A DNA stretch of 64,000 bases from Maribacter polysaccharolyticus (lineage in GTDB: Bacteria; Bacteroidota; Bacteroidia; Flavobacteriales; Flavobacteriaceae), in NCBI RefSeq assembly GCF_028882255.1, contig NZ_JARBUY010000001.1, positions 1,350,182 through 1,414,181 on the forward strand, in the 5' to 3' direction. Below, one piece after another: positions 29,671 to 37,998 of the stretch; the stretch's first letter is position 1; each line of letters starts with the position of its first letter. Position numbers and translations under genes: made by a program. The notes beneath the pieces were generated by a model. That model made no database searches and had not been told where the DNA came from. It saw only the letters and a program-made list of their open reading frames with translations.

Positions 29671-30281
29671 TATTTTATTTTTAAAGAAAAAATTTCCTGT
29701 CCCTCCAACTTACCCGAAAGATAATCATTTGCCACAATCTGACCAACCCCCGCCGGTGTTCCCGTAAACAAAACATCTCCCTTTTTCAAGGTAAAATAGG
29801 TAGAGACATAGGCAATGAGTTCATCTATCTTCCAAAGCATCAAATTCGTATTGCCCCGCTGCACGGTCTTACCGTTTTGCTCAAGGGTAAAATTCAAATT
29901 TTGAAGATCCTTAAAATCGGATTTCGGCAGCCATTTACCTATAACCGCAGAGCCATCGAAACCCTTGGCTTTTTCCCAGGGCAATCCTTTCGCTTTCAAT
30001 TGCGATTGGATGTCCCGAGCCGTAAAATCGATTCCCAATCCTATTTCGTTATAATATTTATGCGCAAAGTCTACCCCGATGTGCTTACCTACCTTACATA
30101 TCTTAACCAAGACCTCGACCTCATAATGTACATTTTGGGTAAAATCGGGAATGTAAAAGTCCTGTTCTTTGGATAATACCGCAGAGTCCGGTTTTATGAA
30201 CACCACGGGATCTTTGGGTCGTTCATTCTCCAATTCCGCTATATGCGCCGCATAATTCCTCCCTATACAAACAATCTTCAT
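29670..30281 (-). CDS. Fumarylacetoacetate hydrolase-family protein
   Basis: A 203-residue single-domain FAH protein starting MKIVCIGRNYAAHIAEL. The metal-binding acidic residues lie in HYEVEVLVKI, with the following DFTARDIQ segment and the GDVLFTGTPAGVGQI loop. Members are hydrolases, isomerases or oxaloacetate decarboxylases (acylpyruvase type); the small size fits an acylpyruvase/oxaloacetate decarboxylase. Its stop overlaps the HPt start. Upstream lies the exonuclease gene, 7 nt away. Confidence 0.93.
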   Translation of the reverse strand: MKIVCIGRNYAAHIAELENERPKDPVVFIKPDSAVLSKEQDFYIPDFTQNVHYEVEVLVKICKVGKHIGVDFAHKYYNEIGLGIDFTARDIQSQLKAKGLPWEKAKGFDGSAVIGKWLPKSDFKDLQNLNFTLEQNGKTVQRGNTNLMLWKIDELIAYVSTYFTLKKGDVLFTGTPAGVGQIVANDYLSGKLEGQEIFSLKIK

Positions 30282-30288
30282 ATCGCGG

Positions 30289-31065
30289 TCAATCCAATTT
30301 ATTGTTCAATCTGCTCAGCTTTATCTGGGTCAGGACCTTTTTAGTATAAAGGGGAAAATCGGCATTCAATATCCAACCAAAATAACCGGGTTCTTTGTCC
30401 AAAACCTCCAATACTTTTTTCCCTTTATGCTTTCCAAAAGCAAAAACCTCCTCTTCTTCTTCATCCAAGGCAATGAAACCGGCAAAATCGACCATTTTCC
30501 TGTGGGTTGAAAACTCCGCCAACTTTTTAACGTTGTTCTCCAATTCGGGGTAACGCTCCAATTGGGACAAAAGTACCTCATAAGTCGCCATAGTATCCGC
30601 CTCAGCACTATGTGCATCGGTCAGATCTTTATCGCAATAGAACTTATAGGCCGCCTCCAAGGTTCTTTTTTCCATTTTATGAAAGATGGTCTGTACATCT
30701 ATCGAGACCATATTCTTCATATCAAAATCAACATCGGCACGTAACATTTCCTCCGCCAACAAAGGAATGTCAAAGCGATCGGAATTGAAGCCTCCCAGAT
30801 CACTATCCTTGATCATTGCATAAATTTCCTTTGACAACTCCTTGAAAGTGGGCTCATTAGCCACTTTTTCATTGGAAATACCATGGATTTTCACGACCTC
30901 ATCAGGGATCGGGACCCCAGGATTCACCAACCAGGTCTTACTTTCCTTATTGCCATTCGGATACACTTTTAAAATAGATATCTCTACGATCCTATCCTGA
31001 GCGACATTGGTTCCTGTCGTCTCCAAATCAAAAAAGCAAATCGGTCTTGTCAGTTTTAATTCCAT
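30289..31065 (-). CDS. DEDDh 3'-5' exonuclease (DnaQ-like)
   Basis: About 258 residues. Exo I is FFDLETTG (Asp13, Glu15), followed by the exo II segment GGFNSDRFDIPLL and exo III DAHSAEADTMATYEVL, the DEDDh set. This is the fold of DNA polymerase III epsilon, but the C-terminal half (FGKHKGKKVLEVLDKEPGYFGWIL) resembles the exonuclease tail seen in many Bacteroidota proteins, not DnaQ. The ATG at 31063-31065 is preferred over a TTG 7 codons upstream. It heads the exonuclease > FAH > HPt > cinA operon. Confidence 0.92.
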   Translation of the reverse strand: MELKLTRPICFFDLETTGTNVAQDRIVEISILKVYPNGNKESKTWLVNPGVPIPDEVVKIHGISNEKVANEPTFKELSKEIYAMIKDSDLGGFNSDRFDIPLLAEEMLRADVDFDMKNMVSIDVQTIFHKMEKRTLEAAYKFYCDKDLTDAHSAEADTMATYEVLLSQLERYPELENNVKKLAEFSTHRKMVDFAGFIALDEEEEEVFAFGKHKGKKVLEVLDKEPGYFGWILNADFPLYTKKVLTQIKLSRLNNKLD

Positions 31066-31278
31066 TCCTTCTATAAATTTGAACAAAGATAAGTTTTAGG
31101 GGTCTCCAACCGAACGAATACACCCAATAATTGTCCATGGTTTTTTTTTTGATACTATTTTTAAGGTAGCCCAATCGTTGTACAGTGACCCGACAATCCT
31201 CGGTTTTAAAGTCAATAACTTCCGATGCCGTAAAAATCACCATTCCCAAATACCCTCCACGTATAGGAACCGGTCATT

Positions 31279-32628
31279 TTACACCTCGCGACTTACATCC
31301 CAAGCTTCTAAATAATCGGCCACGGCCTTTACGAACATACTGCCTAAAGCCCCATTCACAACCCTATGGTCATAACTATGGGAAAGATACATCTTACTTC
31401 GGACACCTATAAAATCACCTTCAGGGGTTTCTATTACCGAAGGCACTTTCCTAATAGCCCCCAAGGCCAAGATACCCACTTGGGGCTGATTGATTATGGG
31501 CGTACCGAATACACTTCCGAAAGTACCGACATTGGTAACCGTATATGTGCCATCTTGCACTTCATCGGGCTTCAATTGGTTGTTTCGTGAGCGTTCCGCA
31601 AGATCGTTGACAACCTTGGTCATCCCCACTAGGTTCAATTGATCGGCATTTTTAATGACAGGAACGATCAAATTACCATCGGGAAGGGCCGCGGCCATCC
31701 CGATATTGATATTTTTTTTCTTCAATATCGTATCGCCCTCGACCGATATATTCATCAGCGGATATTTCTTCAAAGCCTTGGCTACCGCCTCCATAAAAAT
31801 TGGGGTATAGGTCAATTTCTCCCCTTCAGCGGCATAAAATACATCCTTGACCTTGTTCCTCCACTTGACGATATTGGTTACATCAACCTCAATAAAACTC
31901 TGGACATGGGCCGAAGTTGAAACACTTTCGCTCATATGTTTGGCAATGAGTTTCCCCATTCGCGACATTTCAACCACTTCAACACCATCGACCGATTCCC
32001 TCGGCATGGGCTTTGGTTTTTCAATTACAGGTGGCAAGGTATTTTCGACTACTGCGGGTTCCTTTTTTTGTACCCTAGGCTGTGCATCGGGCATACCTGA
32101 GGATTTTCTTGAGGCAACGAATTTCAAGATATCATCTTTTGTCACCCTTCCTTCCAGCCCGGTACCAAGTATGCTATCCAATTCAGACATGGAAATTCCT
32201 TCCTGTTTGGCAATATTTTTTACCAAAGGGGAATAAAACCGATCTGAGGAGCCTTGGATCTGTTTCGCACTACCCGCGGTTTCCTTGGCCAAAACTACGG
32301 TTTCCGAAATTTCTTCAACCACTTGGACCGGCACCTCGGGCACTTCTTCTTCAACAGCCCCTTCTTCAGGAGCAGCATCCATTTCCCCTTCTACTTCGAT
32401 GATCGCCACCGTATCACCGACTTTGACCACATCATCAACATTGAATAATTTTTCGACCAATACACCATCCACTTCGCTAGGTACTTCAGAATCTACCTTG
32501 TCCGTAGCTATTTCAAAAACAGCTTCATCCATTTCGATGGCATCACCTACTTCTTTCAACCACGAGGTCAATGTTGCTTCGGCAACACTCTCTCCCATTC
32601 GCGGTAATTTCAATTCAAATTTTGACAT
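31279..32628 (-). CDS. 2-oxo acid dehydrogenase E2 (dihydrolipoamide acyltransferase)
   Basis: A 449-residue E2. The single N-terminal lipoyl domain has Lys44 in EIATDKVDSEVP; a Glu-rich linker follows; the peripheral subunit-binding domain is FYSPLVKNIAKQEGISMSELDSI near 135-175; the C-terminal catalytic domain (about 220-449) carries SHSYDHRVVNG with the active-site His. Wording of the core fits branched-chain 2-oxo acid dehydrogenase E2 best, though 2-oxoglutarate or pyruvate use cannot be excluded. E1 and E3 genes are not adjacent. Confidence 0.93.
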   Translation of the reverse strand: MSKFELKLPRMGESVAEATLTSWLKEVGDAIEMDEAVFEIATDKVDSEVPSEVDGVLVEKLFNVDDVVKVGDTVAIIEVEGEMDAAPEEGAVEEEVPEVPVQVVEEISETVVLAKETAGSAKQIQGSSDRFYSPLVKNIAKQEGISMSELDSILGTGLEGRVTKDDILKFVASRKSSGMPDAQPRVQKKEPAVVENTLPPVIEKPKPMPRESVDGVEVVEMSRMGKLIAKHMSESVSTSAHVQSFIEVDVTNIVKWRNKVKDVFYAAEGEKLTYTPIFMEAVAKALKKYPLMNISVEGDTILKKKNINIGMAAALPDGNLIVPVIKNADQLNLVGMTKVVNDLAERSRNNQLKPDEVQDGTYTVTNVGTFGSVFGTPIINQPQVGILALGAIRKVPSVIETPEGDFIGVRSKMYLSHSYDHRVVNGALGSMFVKAVADYLEAWDVSREV

Positions 32629-32710
32629 ATTGTTAATTTGTATACTATATTCGGTAGATTATTTGCAAAATAAATAAAAAATAAAGCAAATCAATCCATT
32701 AGTTGCAACC

Positions 32711-33331
32711 TTAATTTGTTTTTAATGATTTTTCAAACGGAATTCGATTCAGGATACTACGCCCCAAGGTCACCTCATCTGCATATTCCAATTCATCCCC
32801 AATGGCAATGCCACGGGCAATGGTCGATGTCGCAATTTCCAGACCTTCAAGCTGTTTGTAGATATAGAAATTGGTGGTATCCCCTTCCATCGTCGAACTT
32901 AAGGCAAAAATCAACTCTTTGATCTCTCCTTCTTTGGCCTTGTTCACCAAGGATGAAATGGTCAGCTCTTGTGGGCCGACACCCTCCATTGGTGAAATCT
33001 TTCCACCCAAAACATGATAAAGTCCATTGAACTGACCTGTATTCTCTATGGCCATTACATCGCGAATATCCTCCACCACACAAACCACGGTTTCATCACG
33101 ATTGGGATTCGTGCATATTTCACAGACCTCAACGTCTGAAATATTATGGCATCGGTTACAAAATTTCACCGAGTTCCGAAGGTCTTCCAACGCAGATGCC
33201 AACCGCATGGTTTGACTATTGGGTTGTTTTAATAAATGAAGTACCAACCGCAAAGCAGTCCGTTTTCCTATACCGGGCAACTGCGACATTTCATGAACGG
33301 CGTTCTCCAAAAGTTTTGACGAAAAATCCAT
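32711..33331 (-). CDS. recR: Recombination mediator RecR
   Basis: A 206-residue DNA-repair protein that works with RecO/RecF at gaps. It shows the helix-hairpin-helix [18 protein letters not shown], a C4 zinc finger ([18 protein letters not shown]) and a Toprim domain ([16 protein letters not shown]). The ATG at 33329-33331 fits family length; a TTG-like start 6 codons upstream is less likely. A -7 box lies only a few nt before the ATG. It is divergent from the symporter gene. Confidence 0.96.
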   Translation of the reverse strand: MDFSSKLLENAVHEMSQLPGIGKRTALRLVLHLLKQPNSQTMRLASALEDLRNSVKFCNRCHNISDVEVCEICTNPNRDETVVCVVEDIRDVMAIENTGQFNGLYHVLGGKISPMEGVGPQELTISSLVNKAKEGEIKELIFALSSTMEGDTTNFYIYKQLEGLEIATSTIARGIAIGDELEYADEVTLGRSILNRIPFEKSLKTN

Positions 33332-33349
33332 AACAACAAAATTACACAC

Positions 33350-33357
33350 TATTTTTG
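33350..33357 (+). promoter_or_regulatory. Possible -7 box for the sodium:solute symporter gene
   Basis: TATTTTTG matches TAnnTTTG exactly, 33 nt upstream of the ATG at 33390. There is no TTTG at -33. An exact TAATTTTG also occurs on the other strand at 33337-33344, facing recR. Confidence 0.38.
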
Positions 33358-33389
33358 CTTTATGTACTTTGCATTTGAATAAAATTTAT

Positions 33390-34847
33390 ATGACAGCAAC
33401 CCACATTCTGCTTCTTATCGGGGCCTATTTCATTGTACTTTTATTAATATCCCATTTTACCGGCAAAAACGATTCCAATGTCGATTTCTTCAAAGCAGGC
33501 AAACAATCACCTTGGTATTTGGTCGCCTTTGGTATGATCGGGGCTTCCCTTTCAGGGGTAACTTTCATTTCCGTTCCAGGTTGGGTAGAAGCTTCCGAAT
33601 TCAGTTATATGCAAGTGGTTTTCGGTTATTCCCTGGGGTATATAGTGGTTGCTTATGTACTTCTCCCCATATACTATAAGCAGAATGTTACATCGATTTA
33701 TGAATACCTCGATGAACGATTTGGATTTGTCAGTTATAAAGTAGGTGCGATTTCATTTTTTGTTTCCCGTGTGTTGGGGGCTGCGTTTCGGCTTTTCTTG
33801 GTAGCCATAGTCTTGCAGCAATTCGTGTTCGACACATGGAATGTTCCTTTTGAACTTACCGTTACCCTGTCTATTTTACTTATTTGGATCTACACCTTTA
33901 AAGGAGGTATAAAAACCATTGTTTGGACAGATACCCTACAGACGTTGTTCATGTTGGTATCCGTTGGACTTTCCATCTTTTTTATCCTTAAGCAACTGGA
34001 TTGGAGTTTTATGGATTTTTTATCTTCCTCCGAACTGAAACAATACAACAAAACTTGGTTCTTGGATGATTTTTCAGCAAAGAACCATTTGATAAAATCC
34101 TTTTTGGGCGGCATGTTCATTACCATTTGTATGACAGGTTTGGATCAGGACATGATGCAAAAAAACCTGACCTGCAAAACCTTGAAAGACGCACAAAAGA
34201 ACATGATAAGTTTCAGCATTGTCTTGGTTGCCGTCACCTTCATTTTCATGCTACTGGGGGCTTTACTGTTTATTTTTGCCGAAAAATCGCAAATCCAAGT
34301 CCCTTTAATGGACGGCAAACCAAAACCCGACCTTCTTTTTCCAGAGATCGCCCTAAACAGCGGATTGGGTATGACCGTCGCCACAACCTTCATCCTAGGC
34401 CTTATCGCGGCGGCATATAGTAGTGCCGACAGTGCATTGACCTCATTGACCACCTCTTTTTGTGTGGACTTTTTGGGCATAGGCCACAAACCGGAAAACA
34501 AAAGAAAGAAAATACGAAAGATCACCCACATTGGCATGAGCCTTTTATTGATCCTTGTCGTTATCGCCTTTAAACATATCTTGGACACCAATGTGATCGA
34601 CGGACTTTTACAAGTAGCCTCTTATACCTATGGCCCTTTACTGGGCCTATTCGCCTTTGGTATCTTTACCAAGTACCAAATCAAGGATAAATATGTGTGG
34701 ATCGTCGCCTTGGTATCCGTCGCCATTTGTTATATCTTAGGAAAACTGCCACCCGAAAATCTAGGCGGATATGTCTTTGGTTATGAACTGCTCCCTTTGA
34801 ACGGCCTTATTACCTTTATAGGCTTGCTGTTGCTAAGAAGGAAATGA
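33390..34847 (+). CDS. Sodium:solute symporter (SSS family)
   Basis: A 485-residue inner-membrane transporter with about 13 helices. Family features include [21 protein letters not shown] after the first helices, [25 protein letters not shown] (sodium-site region), and a C-terminal helical pair. The substrate (sugar, amino acid, sialic acid or other) is not predictable. I start at the ATG 33390; the upstream TTG at 33369 lies too close to the promoter box. It converges with the CoA-binding gene, 3 nt between stop codons. Confidence 0.92.
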   Translation: MTATHILLLIGAYFIVLLLISHFTGKNDSNVDFFKAGKQSPWYLVAFGMIGASLSGVTFISVPGWVEASEFSYMQVVFGYSLGYIVVAYVLLPIYYKQNVTSIYEYLDERFGFVSYKVGAISFFVSRVLGAAFRLFLVAIVLQQFVFDTWNVPFELTVTLSILLIWIYTFKGGIKTIVWTDTLQTLFMLVSVGLSIFFILKQLDWSFMDFLSSSELKQYNKTWFLDDFSAKNHLIKSFLGGMFITICMTGLDQDMMQKNLTCKTLKDAQKNMISFSIVLVAVTFIFMLLGALLFIFAEKSQIQVPLMDGKPKPDLLFPEIALNSGLGMTVATTFILGLIAAAYSSADSALTSLTTSFCVDFLGIGHKPENKRKKIRKITHIGMSLLLILVVIAFKHILDTNVIDGLLQVASYTYGPLLGLFAFGIFTKYQIKDKYVWIVALVSVAICYILGKLPPENLGGYVFGYELLPLNGLITFIGLLLLRRK

Positions 34848-34850
34848 ACC

Positions 34851-35210
34851 TTAATACTTATCAATTGCCAAAAGCACCAAAGTACAGGCGACGGTGACCT
34901 CAATTCCGTTTTTTTCCAATAATCCATAAAATTCAGGATTTTCCGTCCCTGGATTAAAAATCACCCGCTTTGGCCGTAAGTTGATGATGTCATTGTAATA
35001 TTCTTTTTGTCTTTTTGCATTTAAATACAAAGTAATCGTATGTATATTTTGGAAATCATTCAAATTGGTCTTAATTTGTACACCGTGAATTACTCCTACT
35101 TGTATTCCGTATGCTTGAGTCGCAATTTTTTTGCCAACCAGTCTTTCAATGGCTAAATTGCTGTAACGGTCAGGTTTCAATGAAGCCCCAAAAACGAGTG
35201 TGTCTTTCAT
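34851..35210 (-). CDS. CoA-binding domain protein (CoA_binding_2)
   Basis: A 119-residue Rossmann-fold protein of the YccU type: TLVFGASLKPDRYSNLAIERLVG, then VHGVQIKTNLNDFQNIHTITLYL and RPKRVIFNPGTENPEFYGLLEKNGIEV. Such stand-alone CoA-binding domains are common; their function is not known. It is short and cytosolic, and it stands next to a long intergenic gap. Confidence 0.9.
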   Translation of the reverse strand: MKDTLVFGASLKPDRYSNLAIERLVGKKIATQAYGIQVGVIHGVQIKTNLNDFQNIHTITLYLNAKRQKEYYNDIINLRPKRVIFNPGTENPEFYGLLEKNGIEVTVACTLVLLAIDKY

Positions 35211-35221
35211 ATGTTAATACA

Positions 35222-35392
35222 GTTGACTATTTGTAAATTTTGCAATGATAATACGTCTAATATATAACATAAAGAGTATTGCAATATAATATTAGGTCGT
35301 TGATGAAGCTATATGTTTATAGTTAATGGTTAGTGTTTAGTATAGCATATCAGCGAAAAGGGCCCTGATGGAAACATCAGGGCCTATTTTTT
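35222..35392 (+). ncRNA. Candidate small RNA ending at an orphan terminator
   Basis: The strong terminator at 35360-35392 is oriented for plus-strand transcripts, yet no plus-strand gene precedes it (the gene at 34851-35210 is on the minus strand). A short RNA starting in 35222-35340 would explain it. A near -7 (TAAATTTTG, one extra base) sits at 35234-35242, but no exact promoter was found. Exact ends are unknown. Confidence 0.35.
35360..35392 (+). terminator. Orphan intrinsic terminator
   Basis: GGCCCTGATG pairs perfectly with CATCAGGGCC around a GAAA loop, followed by TATTTTTT. It has no plus-strand gene upstream. Confidence 0.85.
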
Positions 35393-36000
35393 CCCCCAAC
35401 CTTTTATTCCCTAAAGATCCCCTTTTATTATCCAATAGTACCCAAAAATTGGAATAAGGATGGATCGTACTGTTTTTTTTGCGGTTTTAAGAATCTTCGA
35501 ATTCTTTGTTTGTTCATGGAAACCAAAGAAGGACACTGTTTTTAAGCGCTATAGTTTAACGGTGCAAGGGAACGACCCATTTCCAGTTTCAATGTAAATC
35601 AAGTAGCTTCCACCTTGGACATCGATAGTCCTCCCTTACAATAAGTAAACGCCCATAGGACATTCCATCCGAGATAAAACATTGCCGAATGGCTTCGATG
35701 CCCTTCATCATACATATTGGTCAACTGGACAGGGCTACGGCCGGCTACGCTTAACCAAGGTGCGGCACTTGGTATTCGGCCTTGGCCATTATAAAGCTAT
35801 GTAAATATGAACGGAACAAACTCCGGGATGGTTTATACTTACTTTTTTCAATTCACACAAGGTTCGGGGTTGCCCCTCACAAAGCCTTTAGTCAATTCCT
35901 TTTTAAAGCTGAAAAATAGATTCAACCCTAAACTGAAAAAAAATCACCCAAAAACGAAAAAATCCTGTTCTGGAGCATTGGTTCCAAAGTTAAAATAGTG
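35393..36000. other. Long gene-poor intergenic stretch with a GC-richer island
   Basis: No intact gene is convincing. Bases about 35560-35795 are richer in G and C than the flanks and contain a stable hairpin candidate (ACCAAG/CTTGGT near 35753-35772) and a long minus-strand open frame listed separately. A plus-strand frame at 35807-35998 is judged spurious. Confidence 0.45.
35599..35796 (-). pseudogene. Possible degraded gene: open frame of 65 codons without start
   Basis: A minus-strand frame runs from after a TAG at 35797 to a TGA at 35599. Its only useful ATG (35713-35715) would give 38 residues starting MYDEGHRSHSAMFYLGW. The whole frame is rich in Trp, Tyr, His and Cys (for example NVLWAFTYCKGG), unlike random AT-rich sequence. 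It could be a remnant of a protein gene, a repeat element copy or a functional RNA that happens to be open. Family not recognised. Confidence 0.3.
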
Positions 36001-36134
36001 CCTAAGTCCACTAAATTATCCTGATTGTACTCAATATTACCCCTTAATATTAAGTTAACCTACCGAAGTGATAATATACCATATAAATTAGAGAATCGTG
36101 ATGTAGTAGCCGCTGTTTTGTCGCCGTATGTTTG
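36001..36134 (+). promoter_or_regulatory. Conserved regulatory region of paralog 1
   Basis: Contains TTAACC (36055-36060), 38 nt, TGATGTAGT (36099-36107), 19 nt, then TATGTTTG (36127-36134), an exact -7 box. The same three elements with the same spacings occur upstream of the two paralogs near 44.6 and 45.7 kb. Upstream of TTAACC a perfect CTTAATATTAAG palindrome (36043-36054) is present here. Confidence 0.7.
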
Positions 36135-36207
36135 CCCTGTAATTAGTTATTGAAAAAAAAGCGAAAAAGAAAATTAAAAATTGATTAACCCTCTAAATCT
36201 AAAAGTT

Positions 36208-36795
36208 ATGAAAAGAATCATGAAAATCACCCTTAGCATCGCCTTCCTATTCATCAGTGCATTAGGTATGGCCAACGAAATGGATTTAAGAATCATTTCA
36301 AAAAATGAAAGCAAGACCTTATTGTTCAACTATGACAACTCCGCTACCGATGCGCAACTAAGATTCGTGGATGTTGAAGGTAACGTCATTTTTACCGAAA
36401 GCCTTGAGGACAATTCGGAATACTCCAAAAAATTCAATTTGAGTAGCCTTGAGTCCGGTATCTACTTTTTAGAAGTGGAAGATGCGGTAAAACAAACTGC
36501 CTTTACCATTAATGTAGAAGACACCAATGTGGAGATTAAAAGCAAGTCTGAAAAGACCAAGCCTTTTTTCAGAAAAAAAGATGGAATGGTTTATCTTAAC
36601 CTATTGAACTTGGACAAGGAAGAAGTTACGATTTCCGTTTTTGATGGACATGAAAGAATTGTCACAAGTGAACTATTGGAAAACAAAGAAATCGTGGAAA
36701 AAGCGTTCAACTTCAAGAATGCCCACGAAGGACTTTATATCATTAAGGTAAAGAAAGGTTTCGAAACCTATTACGAAAACATTCAAATCGATTAA
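36208..36795 (+). CDS. Secreted tandem sorting-domain-like protein, paralog 1
   Basis: A 195-residue protein: signal peptide MKRIMKITLSIAFLFISA cut near GMA-NEMDL, then two similar beta modules. Module 1 (about 25-110) ends ESGIYFLEVEDAVKQTAFTI; module 2 (about 125-195) ends HEGLYIIKVKKGFETYYENI. Both endings resemble the GxYxxxV...I pattern of type IX type A sorting domains and related Ig-like folds, but there is no passenger domain. Paralogs sit at 43966 and 45061. The ATG at 36208 is chosen over a TTG at 36181 because it begins the signal peptide. Function unknown; periplasmic or surface location inferred. Confidence 0.85.
   Translation: MKRIMKITLSIAFLFISALGMANEMDLRIISKNESKTLLFNYDNSATDAQLRFVDVEGNVIFTESLEDNSEYSKKFNLSSLESGIYFLEVEDAVKQTAFTINVEDTNVEIKSKSEKTKPFFRKKDGMVYLNLLNLDKEEVTISVFDGHERIVTSELLENKEIVEKAFNFKNAHEGLYIIKVKKGFETYYENIQID
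36375..36441 (+). repeat. Stretch identical to paralog 2 (inverted copy at 44320-44386)
   Basis: 67 nt inside the paralog 1 gene are identical, including synonymous positions, to the inverted copy in paralog 2. A 41-nt core is also identical in paralog 3. This suggests recent duplication or gene conversion. Confidence 0.85.
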
Positions 36796-36810
36796 TTCGT
36801 TTTAATTCTA

Positions 36811-36850
36811 TTCTAGGAGAAAAGAGAGCTTTACGGCTCTCTTTTTTTTT
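36811..36850 (+). terminator. Conserved 3' element and terminator of paralog 1
   Basis: TTCTAGGAGA (36811-36820) is followed by an AGAGAGC/GCTCTCT stem and a run of nine or ten T. Both the 10-mer and its place before the hairpin recur after the other two paralogs. Confidence 0.8.
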
Positions 36851-36865
36851 GCCTTTCATTTGGGC

Positions 36866-37219
36866 TTACAAATAAGAATACGCCCAATAGATGAGTGCGA
36901 ATTGAAGCGGTATCCTTAAAATCAAAATCCATCGAGGTATACCCGCTCCGGCTTTTTTACTGCTGAGCATATAAAAATGGACCAGGAAAAAAATGGTGAG
37001 CATGGCAATGATCAAGTATATGGCATATACCTTGGTAAACGAAAAACAAAGACCTACTCCCAAAAGAATCTCCGCCACACCACTTATGCCTACCAATAGT
37101 TTGGGCCAAGGTAGATATGCAGGCATAATTCGAAGATACATTTTTGGTCGGACGAAGTGCATGATACCGGCAATGACGTACATCGCAGCCATGATCAAAA
37201 GATGCCAAGGAGCTTTCAT
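36866..37219 (-). CDS. DoxX-family membrane protein
   Basis: A 117-residue protein with four hydrophobic segments. The sequence MYVIAGIMHFVRPKMYLRIMPAYLPWPKLLVGISGVAEILLGVGL is the DoxX-like signature (helix, HF.RP, then G.EILLG). DoxX proteins are small membrane proteins tied to quinone or thiosulfate chemistry in some organisms; the role here is unknown. It follows the MOSC gene by 24 nt and converges with paralog 1. Confidence 0.9.
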   Translation of the reverse strand: MKAPWHLLIMAAMYVIAGIMHFVRPKMYLRIMPAYLPWPKLLVGISGVAEILLGVGLCFSFTKVYAIYLIIAMLTIFFLVHFYMLSSKKAGAGIPRWILILRIPLQFALIYWAYSYL

Positions 37220-37243
37220 ATTTTCGGATTTATTACCCTTTGA

Positions 37244-37876
37244 TTAAAGGTACTTTCTAAACCTTTCACGTTTGTATTCGGGAAGCGCTTTGTTTTCCAC
37301 AGCCAATTTAACAAGGGTAAGGTCTTTTTGTTTTGCGTATAAAAGGTTGAAAAACTGTTGTACCGTAAGTTGGTTTTCAGATTTTTCAACTAAGATCAAT
37401 GGCGTATTTTCGGTTATTTCCCCCGATTCAAGTACCCGCACATAGGTGCCGGGACGACCATGGTCTATGAACTGCTTCAATATTTCTTGGGAACCAAAAC
37501 GAATACCCAGCTTGTAGCAAGGCTCCCTAGGTTGCGACACCTGAACCAATGCTGAGCCAATACGGTAGATATCCCCAATGCATATTTTGGTCTCATCCAG
37601 TCCTTCAACAGTTAGGTTTTCACCGAACATACCCCAATCCCATTCTAAATTAGGGTATTTGGCCTTCCAATACGGATATTGATCCGCAGAAAACAAATAA
37701 CAGGCCTTATTCGCACCTCCGTGATGCTTTCTGTCTATTACCGCATCGTTATAAACATCGGTATCCCCTAAAACAATGGCATCTTGGGTGGGATATTTAT
37801 AAATCCCGGTCAGTTCTTCCCTTCCATTCCATAAAATGGTGGTGGGTTTTCCGATATTGGTTGCGATTACCTTCAT
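37244..37876 (-). CDS. MOSC domain protein (YiiM-like)
   Basis: A 210-residue protein. MOSC domains carry the sulfur of molybdenum cofactor sulfurases; YiiM-type members reduce N-hydroxylated bases using molybdenum cofactor. The conserved Cys is in SQPREPCYKLGIRFG (about residue 120). HHGGANKACYLFSADQYPYWK and GMFGENLTVEGL match the YiiM group, and a C-terminal three-helix extension is present. It is co-directional with the DoxX gene. The perfect palindrome lies 13 nt upstream of its ATG. Confidence 0.92.
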   Translation of the reverse strand: MKVIATNIGKPTTILWNGREELTGIYKYPTQDAIVLGDTDVYNDAVIDRKHHGGANKACYLFSADQYPYWKAKYPNLEWDWGMFGENLTVEGLDETKICIGDIYRIGSALVQVSQPREPCYKLGIRFGSQEILKQFIDHGRPGTYVRVLESGEITENTPLILVEKSENQLTVQQFFNLLYAKQKDLTLVKLAVENKALPEYKRERFRKYL

Positions 37877-37889
37877 ACCTTAAAAATAT

Positions 37890-37917
37890 AAAACCACTGT
37901 GGATCCACAGTGGTTTT
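37890..37917. terminator. Perfect 28-nt palindrome between the DUF2141 and MOSC genes
   Basis: AAAACCACTGTG, GATC and the complementary arm form a perfect 28-nt palindrome flanked by A/T tracts. It can end the DUF2141 transcript on the minus strand, but lies only 13 nt before the MOSC ATG, so it may also shape MOSC translation. Confidence 0.65.
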
Positions 37918-37998
37918 ATAAAATTATTTCCTGCCTTTGTTTAGGCTTTGTATTCAATTTGACATAAAACAGAATACCTGAAACCCCTTATTCCGTCC

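Noticed and set aside
31028..31249. 73-codon minus frame between the E2 gene and the exonuclease gene
   Set aside because: It overlaps the start of the exonuclease gene by 38 nt, shows no domain and has a low-quality C-terminus; the intergenic part is AT-rich leader.
32285..32677. 130-codon plus frame over the E2 lipoyl region
   Set aside because: Its Ser/Thr-rich translation is the complement of the acidic E2 linker; E2 domains are clear on the other strand.
35807..35998. 63-codon plus frame ahead of paralog 1
   Set aside because: Lys/Asn-rich with no recognisable domain, no promoter box, and its end lies beside the conserved regulatory block of paralog 1.
36043..36060. LytTR-type binding site near the paralog promoters
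   Set aside because: Paralog 2 holds one AACGTTTAG that fits a loose LytTR half-site, but paralogs 1 and 3 do not, and no second half-site was seen.
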